A stretch of DNA of 64,000 nucleotides from Nostoc sp. 106C. GTDB taxonomy: Bacteria; Cyanobacteriota; Cyanobacteriia; Cyanobacteriales; Nostocaceae. The notes under the pieces were generated by a model, which had not been told where the DNA came from, did no database searches, and saw only the letters and a list, made by a program, of their open reading frames with translations. This document shows, piece by piece, positions 44,592 to 54,785 of this stretch (the stretch's first letter is position 1; the number at the start of each line of letters is the position of its first letter). Made by a program: the position numbers and the translations under genes. Where the stretch lies: the NCBI RefSeq assembly GCF_002154725.1, contig NZ_MTAW01000193.1, positions 1 through 64,000 on the forward strand, written 5' to 3'.

Positions 44592-47500
44592 CAACGAAAC
44601 CTCCATGATGATTTACAATATTTGCAACCTCTGAGTACATATTGCCGACTTTACCTGGTTGTTGGGTAAATAAATCGTGACAACCCACAATTACCAGTAA
44701 TTCTTGAGCGCGAGAAAAAGCCACATTCACCCGTTCTGGCTTTTTAGCAAATCCCACATCTCCCTTACTGTTGTTGCGAACCATACTTACAATGACAACG
44801 GGACGTTCCATACCTTGAAATCTATCAACTGTACCAGTCCGAATTTGCAGTGAAGGGAAAAGTTCTGATTGTAAGCGTTCATCAATTTTTCTTAGTTGAG
44901 CGCCGTAAAAGGTGATTACTGCTATTTCTTTTTTAGGTTCACCACAAGCGACTTTCGCAGACCAAGTATTTTCAAATTGCTGACACAAAGCTTCAATTAC
45001 ATCAATTTCCTGAAGATTAAATAAGGAAGTTCCTTCTCGCTGTTCTTGAAAATCATTTTCTCTGGGCATTTTCACCCAAAGCAGATGATGATCGGGTTGA
45101 ATGATTTCACCTGTTAAATCATGGGCGCGTTTAATATCAGGCTGTAAAATTCCGCATTCTAGTTTGCCCTCATAAAATTGATTGATTGCACCCATAATAT
45201 AAGGATGCATTCGATATTGAGTAGTTAACATTTGTTTGATGCTTTGATCTGCATCTTCAAATTGACTTTTAAATAGCGATTCTTCTAAAAATTGCAGTTC
45301 GTCTCGTGTACTGCCAATTTCTTGAACAACTTCTTCTAAAGTATTAGTATCAAGCATCGGTGGTAGTTGTTTATGGTCGCCCACCATGACTAACTTTTTA
45401 CCCTTTAAGGCTGGGATGAGTAACTCTGGTGGAGTACACTTGCTAACCTCGTCAACAATGACGACATCAAAGTATTTGAATTCTTCAGAAAAATCCCGTC
45501 CTGCTGCTTGTACACAGGTGATACCAACGACGTTGGCATTATCTAAATAAATTTGCCTTAAATCATTGCGATCGCGCTCAGATGGGTTGCGTACTTTTTC
45601 AATCCAATCTTGGATAAAATTTTGATATTTATTGAGATGAGTTTCGTCTTGATTTAGTTGATTTTGCCAAGCTTCAAACTGTGATTTGATGCTGCGTAAA
45701 AATTCTAAATCATACAGGTTAATAGCAGCAATTTTAGACTTAAATCTATCAGGTATTGCTTGCCATTCTATCTCCCACCAGTTTCGCTCTAATAACAAAC
45801 TTTCTGATAGCTGTGGTTGTGACTTTCGGGTTATTTCAGCTATTTCTATTTTTAGGCTATCAAGTTGTTGTTGAAAAATTGTAGTTTCTTCTTGTAACCT
45901 AGATAAATGTTCAAATAGAGTAATTTTGATATCTTCTAATACAGCAAAAGGCTCAATTGATGCTATCAAACTTTCAAGCTGACTGAGGTGATTTATCCAA
46001 TAATGAACGTGCTTGGAGAATTCTTGAGGTTTTTCCCAAATATTTGCTTGGGTTGTGAGATATTGTTCAGCTAAAGTACGTAATTGATTAGGAACGTTTG
46101 ACTGTTGGTTGAGTTCTTGCAATATATTGATAACTCTTGCAAGTTTTAAATTCGCATCTTGTCGCGCTGTTTCTATCTGGTTTTGAGCATTTAATATTTG
46201 CTGTTGAGCAATTTCATTATTTTGTAGTTCATTTAATTGTCGTTGCAGATGTTGAAGCTGCTGTTCTGTTTCTGTTTTGACTTTTAAAACACATTGGCGC
46301 GCATTTCCTAAGATACTATCTATGAGTTCTTGGGTAATTTGACTGAGAGTAGATGCACTATTATCTGGTTCCCAACAAGCACCATAAGTTTGTTGAATTC
46401 TGCTTAAAAAAATCTGAGCAGTTTCGACTAGAGTTTTTCGTTGATTTGTTGCCAGATATTGATAGTTATTAAATTGTTGATAAATTTCCTGCCATTGAGT
46501 ACGAGCGCTTGTTTCCAATACTATCGGCAGTTGGCTGAAATTTTGCTGTAAAAAATAGCTAAAACTATGCTGTTTACCTTTTCTGTTATTAAAATCACCT
46601 TCCATCTCATAAGCTATTGCTTTTGTCAATAACTCCCAATCAGGTAGATTGACTGTGTAATTTGCTGGCATCAGTGATATTTTTAAAGAATTAGCCAAAC
46701 TCACCAATTCGGGTGGTAATTGCATCAAATCTACTGTTAATGCTTGAGCAGTCTGGCGAGAGTGATTCAAAATTTCTGCCACTTGATAATTTGCCGTAGA
46801 CTTCCACTCTTTAACGGCGTTTATCACTAAATCGATTTCTTGTTTGCGGTTTTCCCAAGTTTGGATTGTTTGTTGTAGGCTTTGCTGTTTAGTAAAGAAT
46901 TGCTGATGCTCTTTTTGTAACTGATGCAAATCGCTAGAATGTTGCTTAAAAACCTGCACTGCTGCTACAACTTCTAACATCGCTACATTTGCACTCTGAG
47001 CATAAATTAACGCAGTTCTAAATTCAGGAATTCCCAACCCTACAGTCTCGCGTAGCCAAACGGCTAATCCAAAAGCACCGCATTGAGGTTGAACAAAGCC
47101 AAGTATATTGGTCAAACTGATGGCTTTACTAACATTTACTAAAAAGGTTTTGACTAAATTATTACCTTCTGTATAGGGTCTAAGATGGGGTAAAAAATTT
47201 GTAATCTCTGGAGCTTCCCAATTGACTATAGAGGGCGTATCAAGGAGGCTTTCTAAGCCTGAAATTAAAGTTTCTACCTCAGCTTTTTTGGCTAAGGCTT
47301 CTTGATAAAGTGATTCTTGCTTTTTTAGATCTACCTCTAATTTTGGCTGGAGTTGAGTTCTTTCCTGTTGACTCTGTTGAAATTCTTCTTCGGCTTTGAA
47401 GTAAGCGGTAAATCTTTGTGATGATCCCAATAATTGACGAAAAATCTCTACATTTTTGTGGCGTTTACTGAGATTGTTTTCGCAGTCAGTAGCAGTATTG

Positions 47501-49071
47501 TCTAACCAAGTACCAATCACTTGGTCTTCTAAAAATGGTTGTCCTTCCTCCCCAACTTTTTCAGCGCGTCCTTTGCGTATCGCCCGAATTACAGGGTTGT
47601 GAACTAATCGGCTGAGGGCGTTATCAACTGCTAAATTGGCTTGCGAGGCAATTAAGGTACGTCCACCTCGTAAAGCAATTTGATAGCAAATCTCAGCAAT
47701 TACGGTAGTTTTCCCTGTACCAGGTGGCCCTTGAATCAAAACCAGATCTTCGGCGGAAAGTACCGTTTCTACTGCTGCTTTTTGACCAGGGTTAGCGGAG
47801 GAAAGTAATAAATCTTGTGCTTGTAGTTGGACAGTTTTTTGAATTGGTCTAGCTTGGGAAGCGTCGAATAAGAAATTGCCCAAGTAAGGATTTTGAGTGC
47901 GACCATTATTCAAATCGTCTAAGGCTTTTTTCTTGCGTTGAATTTGTCTGATGTCCCCCAGTGCTTCAAAACACAAAAATCCAGTGTTGGGAAACTGATA
48001 ACGTCCGCTTGCTATGTAGTCAGCTAAGTCCCGTTCCAGCCTGACGCTGATAATGCAACGCTTGGTGTCAACTTCTTCAATAGCTCCTAATAAGCGGCTT
48101 TGCTGCCAGTTTTTTCCTGTGGGTGCAGTCTCGAACAGCTTTAAGTCATCGTTTTTGGCTTTTCTGACCCGTTCCCAAAAGTTGGCTACATCCAAGGGAT
48201 TTTCGTTAGAACCGTCAAGGGTAGCTGAGGCGATATCAATTTCAAAACTGATCCGCCTTTTAAAGTTGTAGTTGTGGCTTGTATAAGGGACACAGAATTG
48301 ACGTGCTTGAGCAATTCTTTCTTCAATCTGCAAAAATGCTTTCCAGGCTTTGAGTTGTTCTTCTGTAGGCACATAGTCGCCACAAATTGGTGCGGCGAAC
48401 ATACGTGTAAATATTGATGAGGGAAGACCGATATGATGCTCATGGTTGGGCAAAAGCCGTAAGCGAAAGGGCACAGCATAAGCATCGGCTTGTCCCCGTG
48501 AGGGTTGGAGTAAATAAGCAGACAGTATTTTTAAACCGTCATCGCTATTTGGTTGTACTGCTGCTTTAAATCCTAAAGTTTTTCCTAGCTTCTGAAGTCT
48601 GAGGGGTAATTTACTATCGTCTGAGTCTGTCGCTACGACTAAATCCCAAATTTCTTCTTTTGCAGCTCTCCCCGCGCCCTTACGACGGACATAAAATAGA
48701 CAAGGCTTTTGACCGAAACATTCATACATTAACTCGTGGGCATATTCTCGGCGCTCCCCAAATTCGGGATATTCTGCAACGGTGGATGCGTCTTCAAGAT
48801 GACGGATAAAACTATCAATCATCGAATTTACGAACATATAGCCCCAATCTTCGGAGGCTTTTTTCATTCTTGAGGAATTTGCTGGTAGAGAAGCAACCTT
48901 GGCGGCTGGTGGTTTTGCAGCTTTGCGAAGGCGTTCTGCCTCGAATTCTGAGATTGTACTGCTGGGGCTTTTGGCTACAATGTTGAGTTCAGCGCAAATT
49001 GCTAGTAGCTTTTTGCTATCTACTTTTAATTCGGTTGATAGTTCGTAGATTCTGACTTTGGTTTTGTTCAT
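44569..49071 (-). CDS. Giant SF1 (Upf1/Dna2-like) helicase with IF-2 N-terminal-like domain
   Basis: 1500 residues. Residues 1-50 ([20 protein letters not shown], then ICAELNI and [15 protein letters not shown]) closely resemble the N-terminal domain of cyanobacterial translation initiation factor IF-2. Residues 70-400 are an uncharacterised mixed domain. Helicase core: Walker [13 protein letters not shown] (448-455), motif Ia [15 protein letters not shown], a long coiled-coil insertion (about 540-1110, Gln/Glu-rich), motif [11 protein letters not shown] (about 1200), motif [46 protein letters not shown] and [15 protein letters not shown]. All motifs are intact. Partner gene for an HKD protein overlaps its 3' end. 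Likely acts on DNA or RNA; a defence or repair role is inference. Confidence 0.88.
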   Translation of the reverse strand: MNKTKVRIYELSTELKVDSKKLLAICAELNIVAKSPSSTISEFEAERLRKAAKPPAAKVASLPANSSRMKKASEDWGYMFVNSMIDSFIRHLEDASTVAEYPEFGERREYAHELMYECFGQKPCLFYVRRKGAGRAAKEEIWDLVVATDSDDSKLPLRLQKLGKTLGFKAAVQPNSDDGLKILSAYLLQPSRGQADAYAVPFRLRLLPNHEHHIGLPSSIFTRMFAAPICGDYVPTEEQLKAWKAFLQIEERIAQARQFCVPYTSHNYNFKRRISFEIDIASATLDGSNENPLDVANFWERVRKAKNDDLKLFETAPTGKNWQQSRLLGAIEEVDTKRCIISVRLERDLADYIASGRYQFPNTGFLCFEALGDIRQIQRKKKALDDLNNGRTQNPYLGNFLFDASQARPIQKTVQLQAQDLLLSSANPGQKAAVETVLSAEDLVLIQGPPGTGKTTVIAEICYQIALRGGRTLIASQANLAVDNALSRLVHNPVIRAIRKGRAEKVGEEGQPFLEDQVIGTWLDNTATDCENNLSKRHKNVEIFRQLLGSSQRFTAYFKAEEEFQQSQQERTQLQPKLEVDLKKQESLYQEALAKKAEVETLISGLESLLDTPSIVNWEAPEITNFLPHLRPYTEGNNLVKTFLVNVSKAISLTNILGFVQPQCGAFGLAVWLRETVGLGIPEFRTALIYAQSANVAMLEVVAAVQVFKQHSSDLHQLQKEHQQFFTKQQSLQQTIQTWENRKQEIDLVINAVKEWKSTANYQVAEILNHSRQTAQALTVDLMQLPPELVSLANSLKISLMPANYTVNLPDWELLTKAIAYEMEGDFNNRKGKQHSFSYFLQQNFSQLPIVLETSARTQWQEIYQQFNNYQYLATNQRKTLVETAQIFLSRIQQTYGACWEPDNSASTLSQITQELIDSILGNARQCVLKVKTETEQQLQHLQRQLNELQNNEIAQQQILNAQNQIETARQDANLKLARVINILQELNQQSNVPNQLRTLAEQYLTTQANIWEKPQEFSKHVHYWINHLSQLESLIASIEPFAVLEDIKITLFEHLSRLQEETTIFQQQLDSLKIEIAEITRKSQPQLSESLLLERNWWEIEWQAIPDRFKSKIAAINLYDLEFLRSIKSQFEAWQNQLNQDETHLNKYQNFIQDWIEKVRNPSERDRNDLRQIYLDNANVVGITCVQAAGRDFSEEFKYFDVVIVDEVSKCTPPELLIPALKGKKLVMVGDHKQLPPMLDTNTLEEVVQEIGSTRDELQFLEESLFKSQFEDADQSIKQMLTTQYRMHPYIMGAINQFYEGKLECGILQPDIKRAHDLTGEIIQPDHHLLWVKMPRENDFQEQREGTSLFNLQEIDVIEALCQQFENTWSAKVACGEPKKEIAVITFYGAQLRKIDERLQSELFPSLQIRTGTVDRFQGMERPVVIVSMVRNNSKGDVGFAKKPERVNVAFSRAQELLVIVGCHDLFTQQPGKVGNMYSEVANIVNHHGGFVDVSRIFG

Positions 49072-49110
49072 CCAGTAACCGCCAGGAAGATTTTCTATTT
49101 ATGAGAATAA

Positions 49111-49174
49111 AACCACAGATAAACACAGATAAACACCGATGGCTTATCTGTGTTCATCGGTGTTCATCTGTGGT
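49111..49174. repeat. Long inverted repeat, CCACAGATAAACA type
   Basis: The left arm 49111-49140 (AACCACAGATAAACACAGAT...) and right arm 49145-49174 (...GTTCATCTGTGGTT) pair over about 30 bases with few mismatches around a GGCT loop. A repeat family familiar in Nostocales. It lies between the HDAC-family stop and the helicase start on a common strand and could act as an mRNA processing or termination element. Confidence 0.75.
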
Positions 49175-49224
49175 TCCAAATAATAAATCAGGATTTTTAC
49201 CATTCGCATTGAGGAAGTACTGTA

Positions 49225-50142
49225 TTAAAGTCTATATTGTCTGTAGACTTGACTGGCAGCCCGATGTATTAGAGAGTGTCGCCACACGAGGGAGTTCAAA
49301 TCATCGGCGTAACCGCCACCAATGACGCAGGCGACGGGATAACCAGCACCGACACAAGTACTTAAAACCTGCATTTCTCGACGGAAAATGCCACTGTCGG
49401 TTAAAGCTAATTTTCCCAGGCGATCGCCTACATGAGGATCTACTCCGGCATCATAAAAAACTAAATCTGGTTGCACTTGAGATAATAAATCTGGTAAATA
49501 CTTTGCTAAGGTTTGCAGGTAGGCGTCATCTTCCATTCCTACTGGTAGGGGAACATCCAAATCACTTTTCTGTTTGGTGCCAGGAAAATTGACTTCACAA
49601 TGCATCGAAAATGTGAAAACGCTTTCGTCTTCTTGGAAAATAAACGCTGTACCGTCGCCTTGGTGTACATCTAAATCCACAATTAAGATTTTTTGCACAA
49701 GTCCGAGTTTTTGTAAAACGCGGGATGCGATCGCTAAATCATTGAAAATACAAAAACCAGATCCATAACTGGGAAAGGCGTGGTGAGTTCCGCCTGCTGT
49801 ATTGCAAGCTAAACCTTGACTTAGTGCTAGTTGGGCAGTGAGTATTGTACCACCAACAGCTATACAGGTACGATTTGCCAGTGCTGGACTCCAAGGTAAA
49901 CCAATGCGCCGTTGGGCTTTAACATCTAAGGTTCCCTCACAGTAGGCTTGAACGTAGTTTGGAGTGTGAACTAACTCTATTAACTCTGGTGGCGGACGTT
50001 TAGGAGTGTGACATTGTTCGATTTGCGCCACACCATCAGTTAACAGTAATTCGTAGAGTTGGCGGAACTTCGACATCGGGAAGCGATGTCCTGGGGGTAA
50101 AGGAGCAATGTAATCTGGGTGATAAATAATTGGCAGATCCAT
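49225..50142 (-). CDS. Histone deacetylase family protein
   Basis: 305 residues from MDLPIIYHPDYIAPLPPGHRFP; a 12-codon upstream extension is not family-like. Zinc-dependent arginase-deacetylase fold: GGTHHAFPSYGSGFCIFNDLA (His pair about 120-121), ILIVDLDVHQGDGTAFIF (Asp/His zinc ligands about 158 and 160), LVFYDAGVDPHVGDRLG (third Asp about 231) and CVIGGGY. Closest in pattern to the class IV-like bacterial members. Bacterial enzymes of this family act on acetylpolyamines, acetoin-related targets or acetylated proteins. Same strand as the helicase but separated by a long hairpin, so a joint operon is uncertain. Confidence 0.9.
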   Translation of the reverse strand: MDLPIIYHPDYIAPLPPGHRFPMSKFRQLYELLLTDGVAQIEQCHTPKRPPPELIELVHTPNYVQAYCEGTLDVKAQRRIGLPWSPALANRTCIAVGGTILTAQLALSQGLACNTAGGTHHAFPSYGSGFCIFNDLAIASRVLQKLGLVQKILIVDLDVHQGDGTAFIFQEDESVFTFSMHCEVNFPGTKQKSDLDVPLPVGMEDDAYLQTLAKYLPDLLSQVQPDLVFYDAGVDPHVGDRLGKLALTDSGIFRREMQVLSTCVGAGYPVACVIGGGYADDLNSLVWRHSLIHRAASQVYRQYRL

Positions 50143-50266
50143 GTTATTTATTTTGAACCACAGCCTGTTGCCCTCCACGTCTCATTTGATGAAACCCAAC
50201 TGTTGTTTACACTAAAAGTTACAAGTAAAACATAGCCAAGCAGCCTCAGTGCTTGTTTTGTAGCCG

Positions 50267-50788
50267 ATGATGCAACTAAAAACTGTCTGGCAATCGGGAA
50301 GTGGCGATCCGGAAAATCCCCAAATCTTAGCTACCATTGGCCAATGGTGGACAAATTTAAATAGTAAAGAAGTTACCTGGCAACAGCGAATAATTACGCA
50401 AAATACTGAAGTCGATCGCATTGACTGGGAACCAAAGCGGTTCGATGAAAAGTTTGCGATCGCTAACCCAGAAATTCGTGGTATTACTCTCTATTGGCGT
50501 AAACCTGATTCTCCGCAGGAACGTAACACTACGCCACACCAACTAATTCTTGATAGCCTGCACCAATATTTATATATTTTTCCCCAGTCACAAAAAGAAC
50601 TAGTTATTAGGGTAGGTTTACCGTCAATTACCTATCAAACAATTTCTCTCACAAATCCCCAATATTTATATAATCCATCTGGTGAAAACCATATCCTCAC
50701 ATTACAGGATGCAAGGCAACAGCTGGAAGTAAAAGTTACTATGAGTCCAGAAAATCTCAAACAGTTACTTCGGCAACTTACAAGGTAA
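50267..50788 (+). CDS. Conserved-looking hypothetical protein
   Basis: 173 residues, soluble, no motif that I recognise. Trp-rich first half (VWQSGSGDPENPQILATIGQ, WTNLNSKEVTWQQRI) and a beta-rich second half (KELVIRVGLPSITYQTISLT). Divergent from the HDAC-family gene (124-bp gap) and 60 bp upstream of the mechanosensitive channel gene on the same strand, so it may share its transcript. Codon use looks native. Function unknown. Confidence 0.65.
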   Translation: MMQLKTVWQSGSGDPENPQILATIGQWWTNLNSKEVTWQQRIITQNTEVDRIDWEPKRFDEKFAIANPEIRGITLYWRKPDSPQERNTTPHQLILDSLHQYLYIFPQSQKELVIRVGLPSITYQTISLTNPQYLYNPSGENHILTLQDARQQLEVKVTMSPENLKQLLRQLTR

Positions 50789-50854
50789 AATTTACCAGGT
50801 GTGAGTTACTCTCACCGAGTACCGTAATTTTAAATATCAAATTTCAAATTGACT

Positions 50855-51880
50855 ATGATGCAATGGATTCTACCAATTGTATTGATTCTGGCTGGCTTAC
50901 TAGCTGGAATAATTGCGGAAAAATTTCTCTTCAAAAAGCTGAAAATATTTGTTACCAAAACAAAAATTCCTGGAAGTGAAATTATATTTTCCTCTCTGCA
51001 TCGCATGACCTTTCTGTGGTTTGCACTTGCGGGATTTTTGGCAGCAATTTTGAGTGCTCCGATTAAGCCAGATGTTGCTAACTTACTGCAAAAAATCATT
51101 ACTATAGTTGTACTGTACTCAGTGACTCTAGTTCTGGCTAGATTGACTGCTGGTTTTGTGAATTTATTTACCCACAGAACCGAAGGCGTTTCAACATCAC
51201 TAGTTTCTAATATTGCTAAAGCTGCTGTCTTAGTTTTAGGGTCACTAATTTTATTGCAAACAGTAGGTGTACAAATTACACCAATAGTCACAACTTTAGG
51301 AATTAGTGGTCTCGCAGTTGGTTTAGCACTTAAAGATACCTTAGAAAATTTGTTTTCCGGTTTTTATCTGCTTATCTCCAAACAAGTCAGAACTGGAGAT
51401 TATGTAAAGCTAGAAGATAGCCATGAAGGATATGTGATAGATATATCTTGGCGAAATACAACTATTAGAGAGCTTTCTAATAACGTCATAATTGTGCCAA
51501 ATTTAAAGTTGGCTTCTGCAATTTTTATTAATTATCATTTACCAGTCAAAGAAATTACATTAACGATTAATGTTGGGGTTGATTATGATAGCGATCTAGA
51601 ACAAGTAGAAAAAGTCACTGTTCAAGTTGCGAAAGAAGTAATGCAAGAGATAGCACCAGAATTAATAGCCAATGAACCTTACATAAGGTTTCACAAATTT
51701 GGAGATTTTAGTATAGATTTTACTTTATATATGCGTGTCAATGAATTCTTTGACCAGCGTATTGGGAAACATTTATTTATTAAAAAATTGCACAAGCGAT
51801 ATCAGCAAGAAGGTATTAAAATTCCCTTTCCATCTAGAGAATTGTATATGCAAGAAAATTCTGCAAAAATCGAACAATAA
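50855..51880 (+). CDS. MscS-type mechanosensitive ion channel
   Basis: About 341 residues. Four hydrophobic helices (VLILAGLLAGIIAEKFLF; TFLWFALAGFLAAILSA; LLQKIITIVVLYSVTLVLARL; AAVLVLGSLILLQTVGVQI), then the pore-lining and beta domain signature VTTLGISGLAVGLALKDTLENLFSG, and the cytoplasmic cage (VRTGDYVKLEDSHEGYVIDISWRNTTIRELSNNVIIVPN). Opens on membrane tension to release solutes. The annotated ATG is preferred to an in-frame TTG two codons upstream. Ends in a shared bidirectional terminator. Confidence 0.93.
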   Translation: MMQWILPIVLILAGLLAGIIAEKFLFKKLKIFVTKTKIPGSEIIFSSLHRMTFLWFALAGFLAAILSAPIKPDVANLLQKIITIVVLYSVTLVLARLTAGFVNLFTHRTEGVSTSLVSNIAKAAVLVLGSLILLQTVGVQITPIVTTLGISGLAVGLALKDTLENLFSGFYLLISKQVRTGDYVKLEDSHEGYVIDISWRNTTIRELSNNVIIVPNLKLASAIFINYHLPVKEITLTINVGVDYDSDLEQVEKVTVQVAKEVMQEIAPELIANEPYIRFHKFGDFSIDFTLYMRVNEFFDQRIGKHLFIKKLHKRYQQEGIKIPFPSRELYMQENSAKIEQ

Positions 51881-51942
51881 AAAATTTGCAGATTCCTCTT
51901 TTACCCTTTGCCAATTCCCTCTCTCGTTAAAAAATAGCAACG

Positions 51943-51981
51943 AAAAACCCGGTCTTTCTCGTAATAATAAACCGGGTTTTG
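51943..51981. terminator. Bidirectional intrinsic terminator
   Basis: AAAACCCGGT (51944-51953) and ACCGGGTTTT (51971-51980) form a perfect 10-bp stem whose ends supply T-runs on both strands. It lies between the convergent mscS-type and SLH genes. Confidence 0.85.
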
Positions 51982-52008
51982 AAAATTAGTAAATTACTGT
52001 TCTAACTA

Positions 52009-53712
52009 TCACTTTCTACCTGGAGTGCGTCCACCTTCATCGTTGCTACCACCGTGGGGATGAGAATTACCGGGGTCGCAACCTTCGGCACCATTACCTA
52101 TGCCTTGGTTACAATGACGGCGTGGTTTTCCACTTTCTGCTGGGGTTATACTTTCATCCAAAACTTCAGAACGCTGGGTTTTTTCGACAGCATACTGAGA
52201 AGGTATATCTGCCACTTCACCAGTACTAACCAATGATTTATATATCAAAGCAGTCACTTCAGCTCTTGTTGCTACTTTGTTAGCATTCAGAGTTTGGACA
52301 TCAGGATAATTGACTACAATACCTCGTTGTGTGAGTGCAGCGATCGCATTGCGGACATCGCTACGAATTGAAGTAGTATCGGTGTAGGCTGCTAAAATCG
52401 TTTCGGTAGAACCGCTAAATGTGTAGTTTAGTCCTCGCGCTAAAGTTAGCAAAACTTCCAGGCGAGAAAGACTTTGCGCAGGGTTAAATTGATTACCAGA
52501 AACTGATAGAAAGCCTGTTGAATATGCTTCGCGGACAGCATTATATGCCCAGTGCTTAGTAGAAACATCCCTAAAACTGATAGGGTTGCGAACTTTCACC
52601 TTGTCAAAAGCCTGACTAAGCATCGCCGCAAATTGCGCGCGAGTCAACTGTTCATCAGGACGAAAACTACCATCGGGAAAACCTTGGATAACTTGTAAGG
52701 CTGCTAATTCAGCAATAAAATCTTTAGCCCAGTGGTTTTCTGATACATCGTCAAACTTAACTTGAACACTGCTGTCTACGCCAAACTCGCGAAACTTCAT
52801 CATCATCTGGCTGACATTGTAGACAGAGTTATTGTCATCGCTGAGTTCAATTGGTTCCACCAATTCACCAGGTCTAGCCTTCAAAGCTAAAGCTGAGCTG
52901 GAACTGAAAGCATTAATTGATTGGCGCACCAAGGTATACTCACCTTGAGTAAAAGAAGAAGGATAAACGCTGGTGAGTGGAACTGTTGACCAACCCTGGA
53001 CTTGGAATTGGCTAACATTGATTGACTGTGAACTAGTTAGGAAGCTAACACGTTCGTTGCTGACTTGGGTGAAGTAGTCGTAAGTGGTACTACCCGTGTC
53101 AATTTTGCCGTCTGAGTTGGCATCAACACCATAAACAGTGCGGACAACTTGATACTCACTAGGGTTAGCAGACAAGATTAAGTTAACTGTGGTGTTTGCT
53201 GCTAAACATTCAAATTCACTGTAGCCAATAAAGTGGTTTTGAGTATCATACAACCGCACGATAACGCGATCGCCTTCTCTCAAGCCCTTAACAAATTTGG
53301 CTTTTTGCTTAATCTTGTATTTGTAATCGCCCAAAAACCGTTCTTTTAAATAACTCTTGCCACGTTTACCCTTGACAGAAATACGGGTAATTACTTCCGA
53401 AAAATTACCAGCAGGTTGCCAAACAGCAAGATTAAATCCCGTTGCTTTTCCCTTGACGGAATTACTACTGATTACCTGGTTGCGGCGTTCTGTGGTCACA
53501 GTTCGCTGCCGAATAGTGGTGCTACGGGTCGTTTCTACTTCTTTATCAGCTAAAAGTTGTTGACTTGTAGAATTTCCTAGTGTTTGTGCGACGTTGGTAG
53601 AAGACCCTGAAGCCGTGTTGGCATAAGCTGTTGGCGAAAACATTGCTACAAAGGTAGCAGCAACAACAACTTTGCTTAAGTAAGCTAAGTAACTCTGATT
53701 TATGTGTTTCAT
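52009..53712 (-). CDS. S-layer homology domain protein with Cys-containing C-terminal tail
   Basis: 567 residues. Sec signal peptide (YLSKVVVAATFVAMFSPTAYA, cleavage about residue 31). Residues 90-300 form a beta-rich region of unknown type. Three SLH modules follow at about 320-368 (FDDVSENHWAKDFI...FPDGSFRPDEQLTRAQFAAM), 381-429 and 443-492 (the last divergent). The final 35 residues are unusual: HCNQGIGNGAEGCDPGNSHP, then GGSNDEGGRTPGRK, with two Cys and many Gly/Asn, set off by a Pro/Arg linker. SLH modules bind peptidoglycan or secondary wall polymers. Monocistronic; shares the terminator with the mscS-type gene. Confidence 0.9.
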   Translation of the reverse strand: MKHINQSYLAYLSKVVVAATFVAMFSPTAYANTASGSSTNVAQTLGNSTSQQLLADKEVETTRSTTIRQRTVTTERRNQVISSNSVKGKATGFNLAVWQPAGNFSEVITRISVKGKRGKSYLKERFLGDYKYKIKQKAKFVKGLREGDRVIVRLYDTQNHFIGYSEFECLAANTTVNLILSANPSEYQVVRTVYGVDANSDGKIDTGSTTYDYFTQVSNERVSFLTSSQSINVSQFQVQGWSTVPLTSVYPSSFTQGEYTLVRQSINAFSSSSALALKARPGELVEPIELSDDNNSVYNVSQMMMKFREFGVDSSVQVKFDDVSENHWAKDFIAELAALQVIQGFPDGSFRPDEQLTRAQFAAMLSQAFDKVKVRNPISFRDVSTKHWAYNAVREAYSTGFLSVSGNQFNPAQSLSRLEVLLTLARGLNYTFSGSTETILAAYTDTTSIRSDVRNAIAALTQRGIVVNYPDVQTLNANKVATRAEVTALIYKSLVSTGEVADIPSQYAVEKTQRSEVLDESITPAESGKPRRHCNQGIGNGAEGCDPGNSHPHGGSNDEGGRTPGRK

Positions 53713-53849
53713 CTTCAGTGCATACCGATAGGCTATTAGGTCGAAGGAAATCTATATTCCCTTGAACTATTAATCCCGTGATTTAGATGAAACTAACATC
53801 GATAATTTATACTTAGCTAGATAAAAAGCAAACTTCTAGTAAAGTAATA

Positions 53850-54590
53850 TTACTGATCGCTCTGAAGACAACTTATTACTTCATCCACGCTTAGGCTAAG
53901 TGTATTTGCAACCTGCTCCACACTCAAACCCAACTCTAATAGTTTAGGTATTGCATCCAGTCGCGCTTGTTCGGCTGCTTGTCGTGCTTGTTCTGTTTCT
54001 TTGTAACTTAAGAGTCTTTTCTCAGTTTGGGGATGATAAAACCGTAATTCTCGGTCAATTACTCTCAAGTCCAAACTTAATACTTGGCTGTAAATGGAGA
54101 ATACTCCATCAGCTAATAGTGTTGGTGCAATAGCTTGATATTTACCCTCAACCAAACTCCTACCTTTAAGTTGAGGATTAAGATAATCTCCTGTGGGGTC
54201 GTACTGAAAATATTCCTGTACGCCTAAAGCAGCATACTTCAAAGGTTTTTCTATTTCGTCATTTTCTTGAGTCGTTGCAGAAGTGATTTCCAAAACAAAA
54301 CTAGGAACTTTCTTCCCTTCTTCCCAAACCTTGTAGCTAAGGCGCTTCTTTTTTTCTACCCCAAAGACCACAAACACATCAGGGGCGACTACAGCACTAG
54401 GAATACCTTTTTTGTAGTAAATAAAAAGGTTCCCCGATACATAAACATCATCTCGGTCTTGGAAATAAATATCTAGGGCTTCTACACCATAAATTAAATA
54501 ATCGCGTGCTGGGTCGCTCTCTGCCATCGGTTTACCGTCAGAGTCCGGGTAGACAATCTCGGTCTTGAGTTGGTTGGAAGCAAGAGTCAT
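53850..54590 (-). CDS. Uma2 family (DUF820) putative endonuclease
   Basis: About 246 residues from MTLASNQLKTEIVYPDSDGK; 14 more codons upstream are possible. Restriction-endonuclease-like fold of the Uma2 family, hugely expanded in cyanobacteria: ESDPARDYLIYGVEALDIYF, VSGNLFIYYKKGIPSAVVAPDVFVVFGVEKK (Asp of the PD-(D/E)xK core), PSFVLEITSATTQENDEIEK (ExT variant) and EYFQYDPTGDYL. The C-terminus has Ala/Arg/Gln-rich helix repeats (EQARQAAEQARLDAIPKLLE) and a SVEQVANTLSLSVDEVI helix-turn-helix-like end. Biological role unknown; some lie in mobile regions. Confidence 0.88.
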   Translation of the reverse strand: MTLASNQLKTEIVYPDSDGKPMAESDPARDYLIYGVEALDIYFQDRDDVYVSGNLFIYYKKGIPSAVVAPDVFVVFGVEKKKRLSYKVWEEGKKVPSFVLEITSATTQENDEIEKPLKYAALGVQEYFQYDPTGDYLNPQLKGRSLVEGKYQAIAPTLLADGVFSIYSQVLSLDLRVIDRELRFYHPQTEKRLLSYKETEQARQAAEQARLDAIPKLLELGLSVEQVANTLSLSVDEVISCLQSDQ

Positions 54591-54785
54591 AAGCAATTCA
54601 AAACTCAAAATTATAGAACCGAATTGTGACAAGCATCCTAGCTACTGAATCTATACCAATTCCATGCACAACAGCAAAGAACACAAGCCTAACCCAGGTG
54701 GGGTTGGTTCAAAAATAGCATTTTGTTCAGAACTCTTGCAGGTGAGAGATATTACTATAAAAACAATACTTTAGGAATCTTAATA

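Noticed and set aside
49225..50142. HDAC-family gene as a third member of the helicase-PLD system
   Set aside because: Same strand, but a 153-bp gap with a long hairpin separates it from the helicase gene; linkage cannot be claimed without comparative data.
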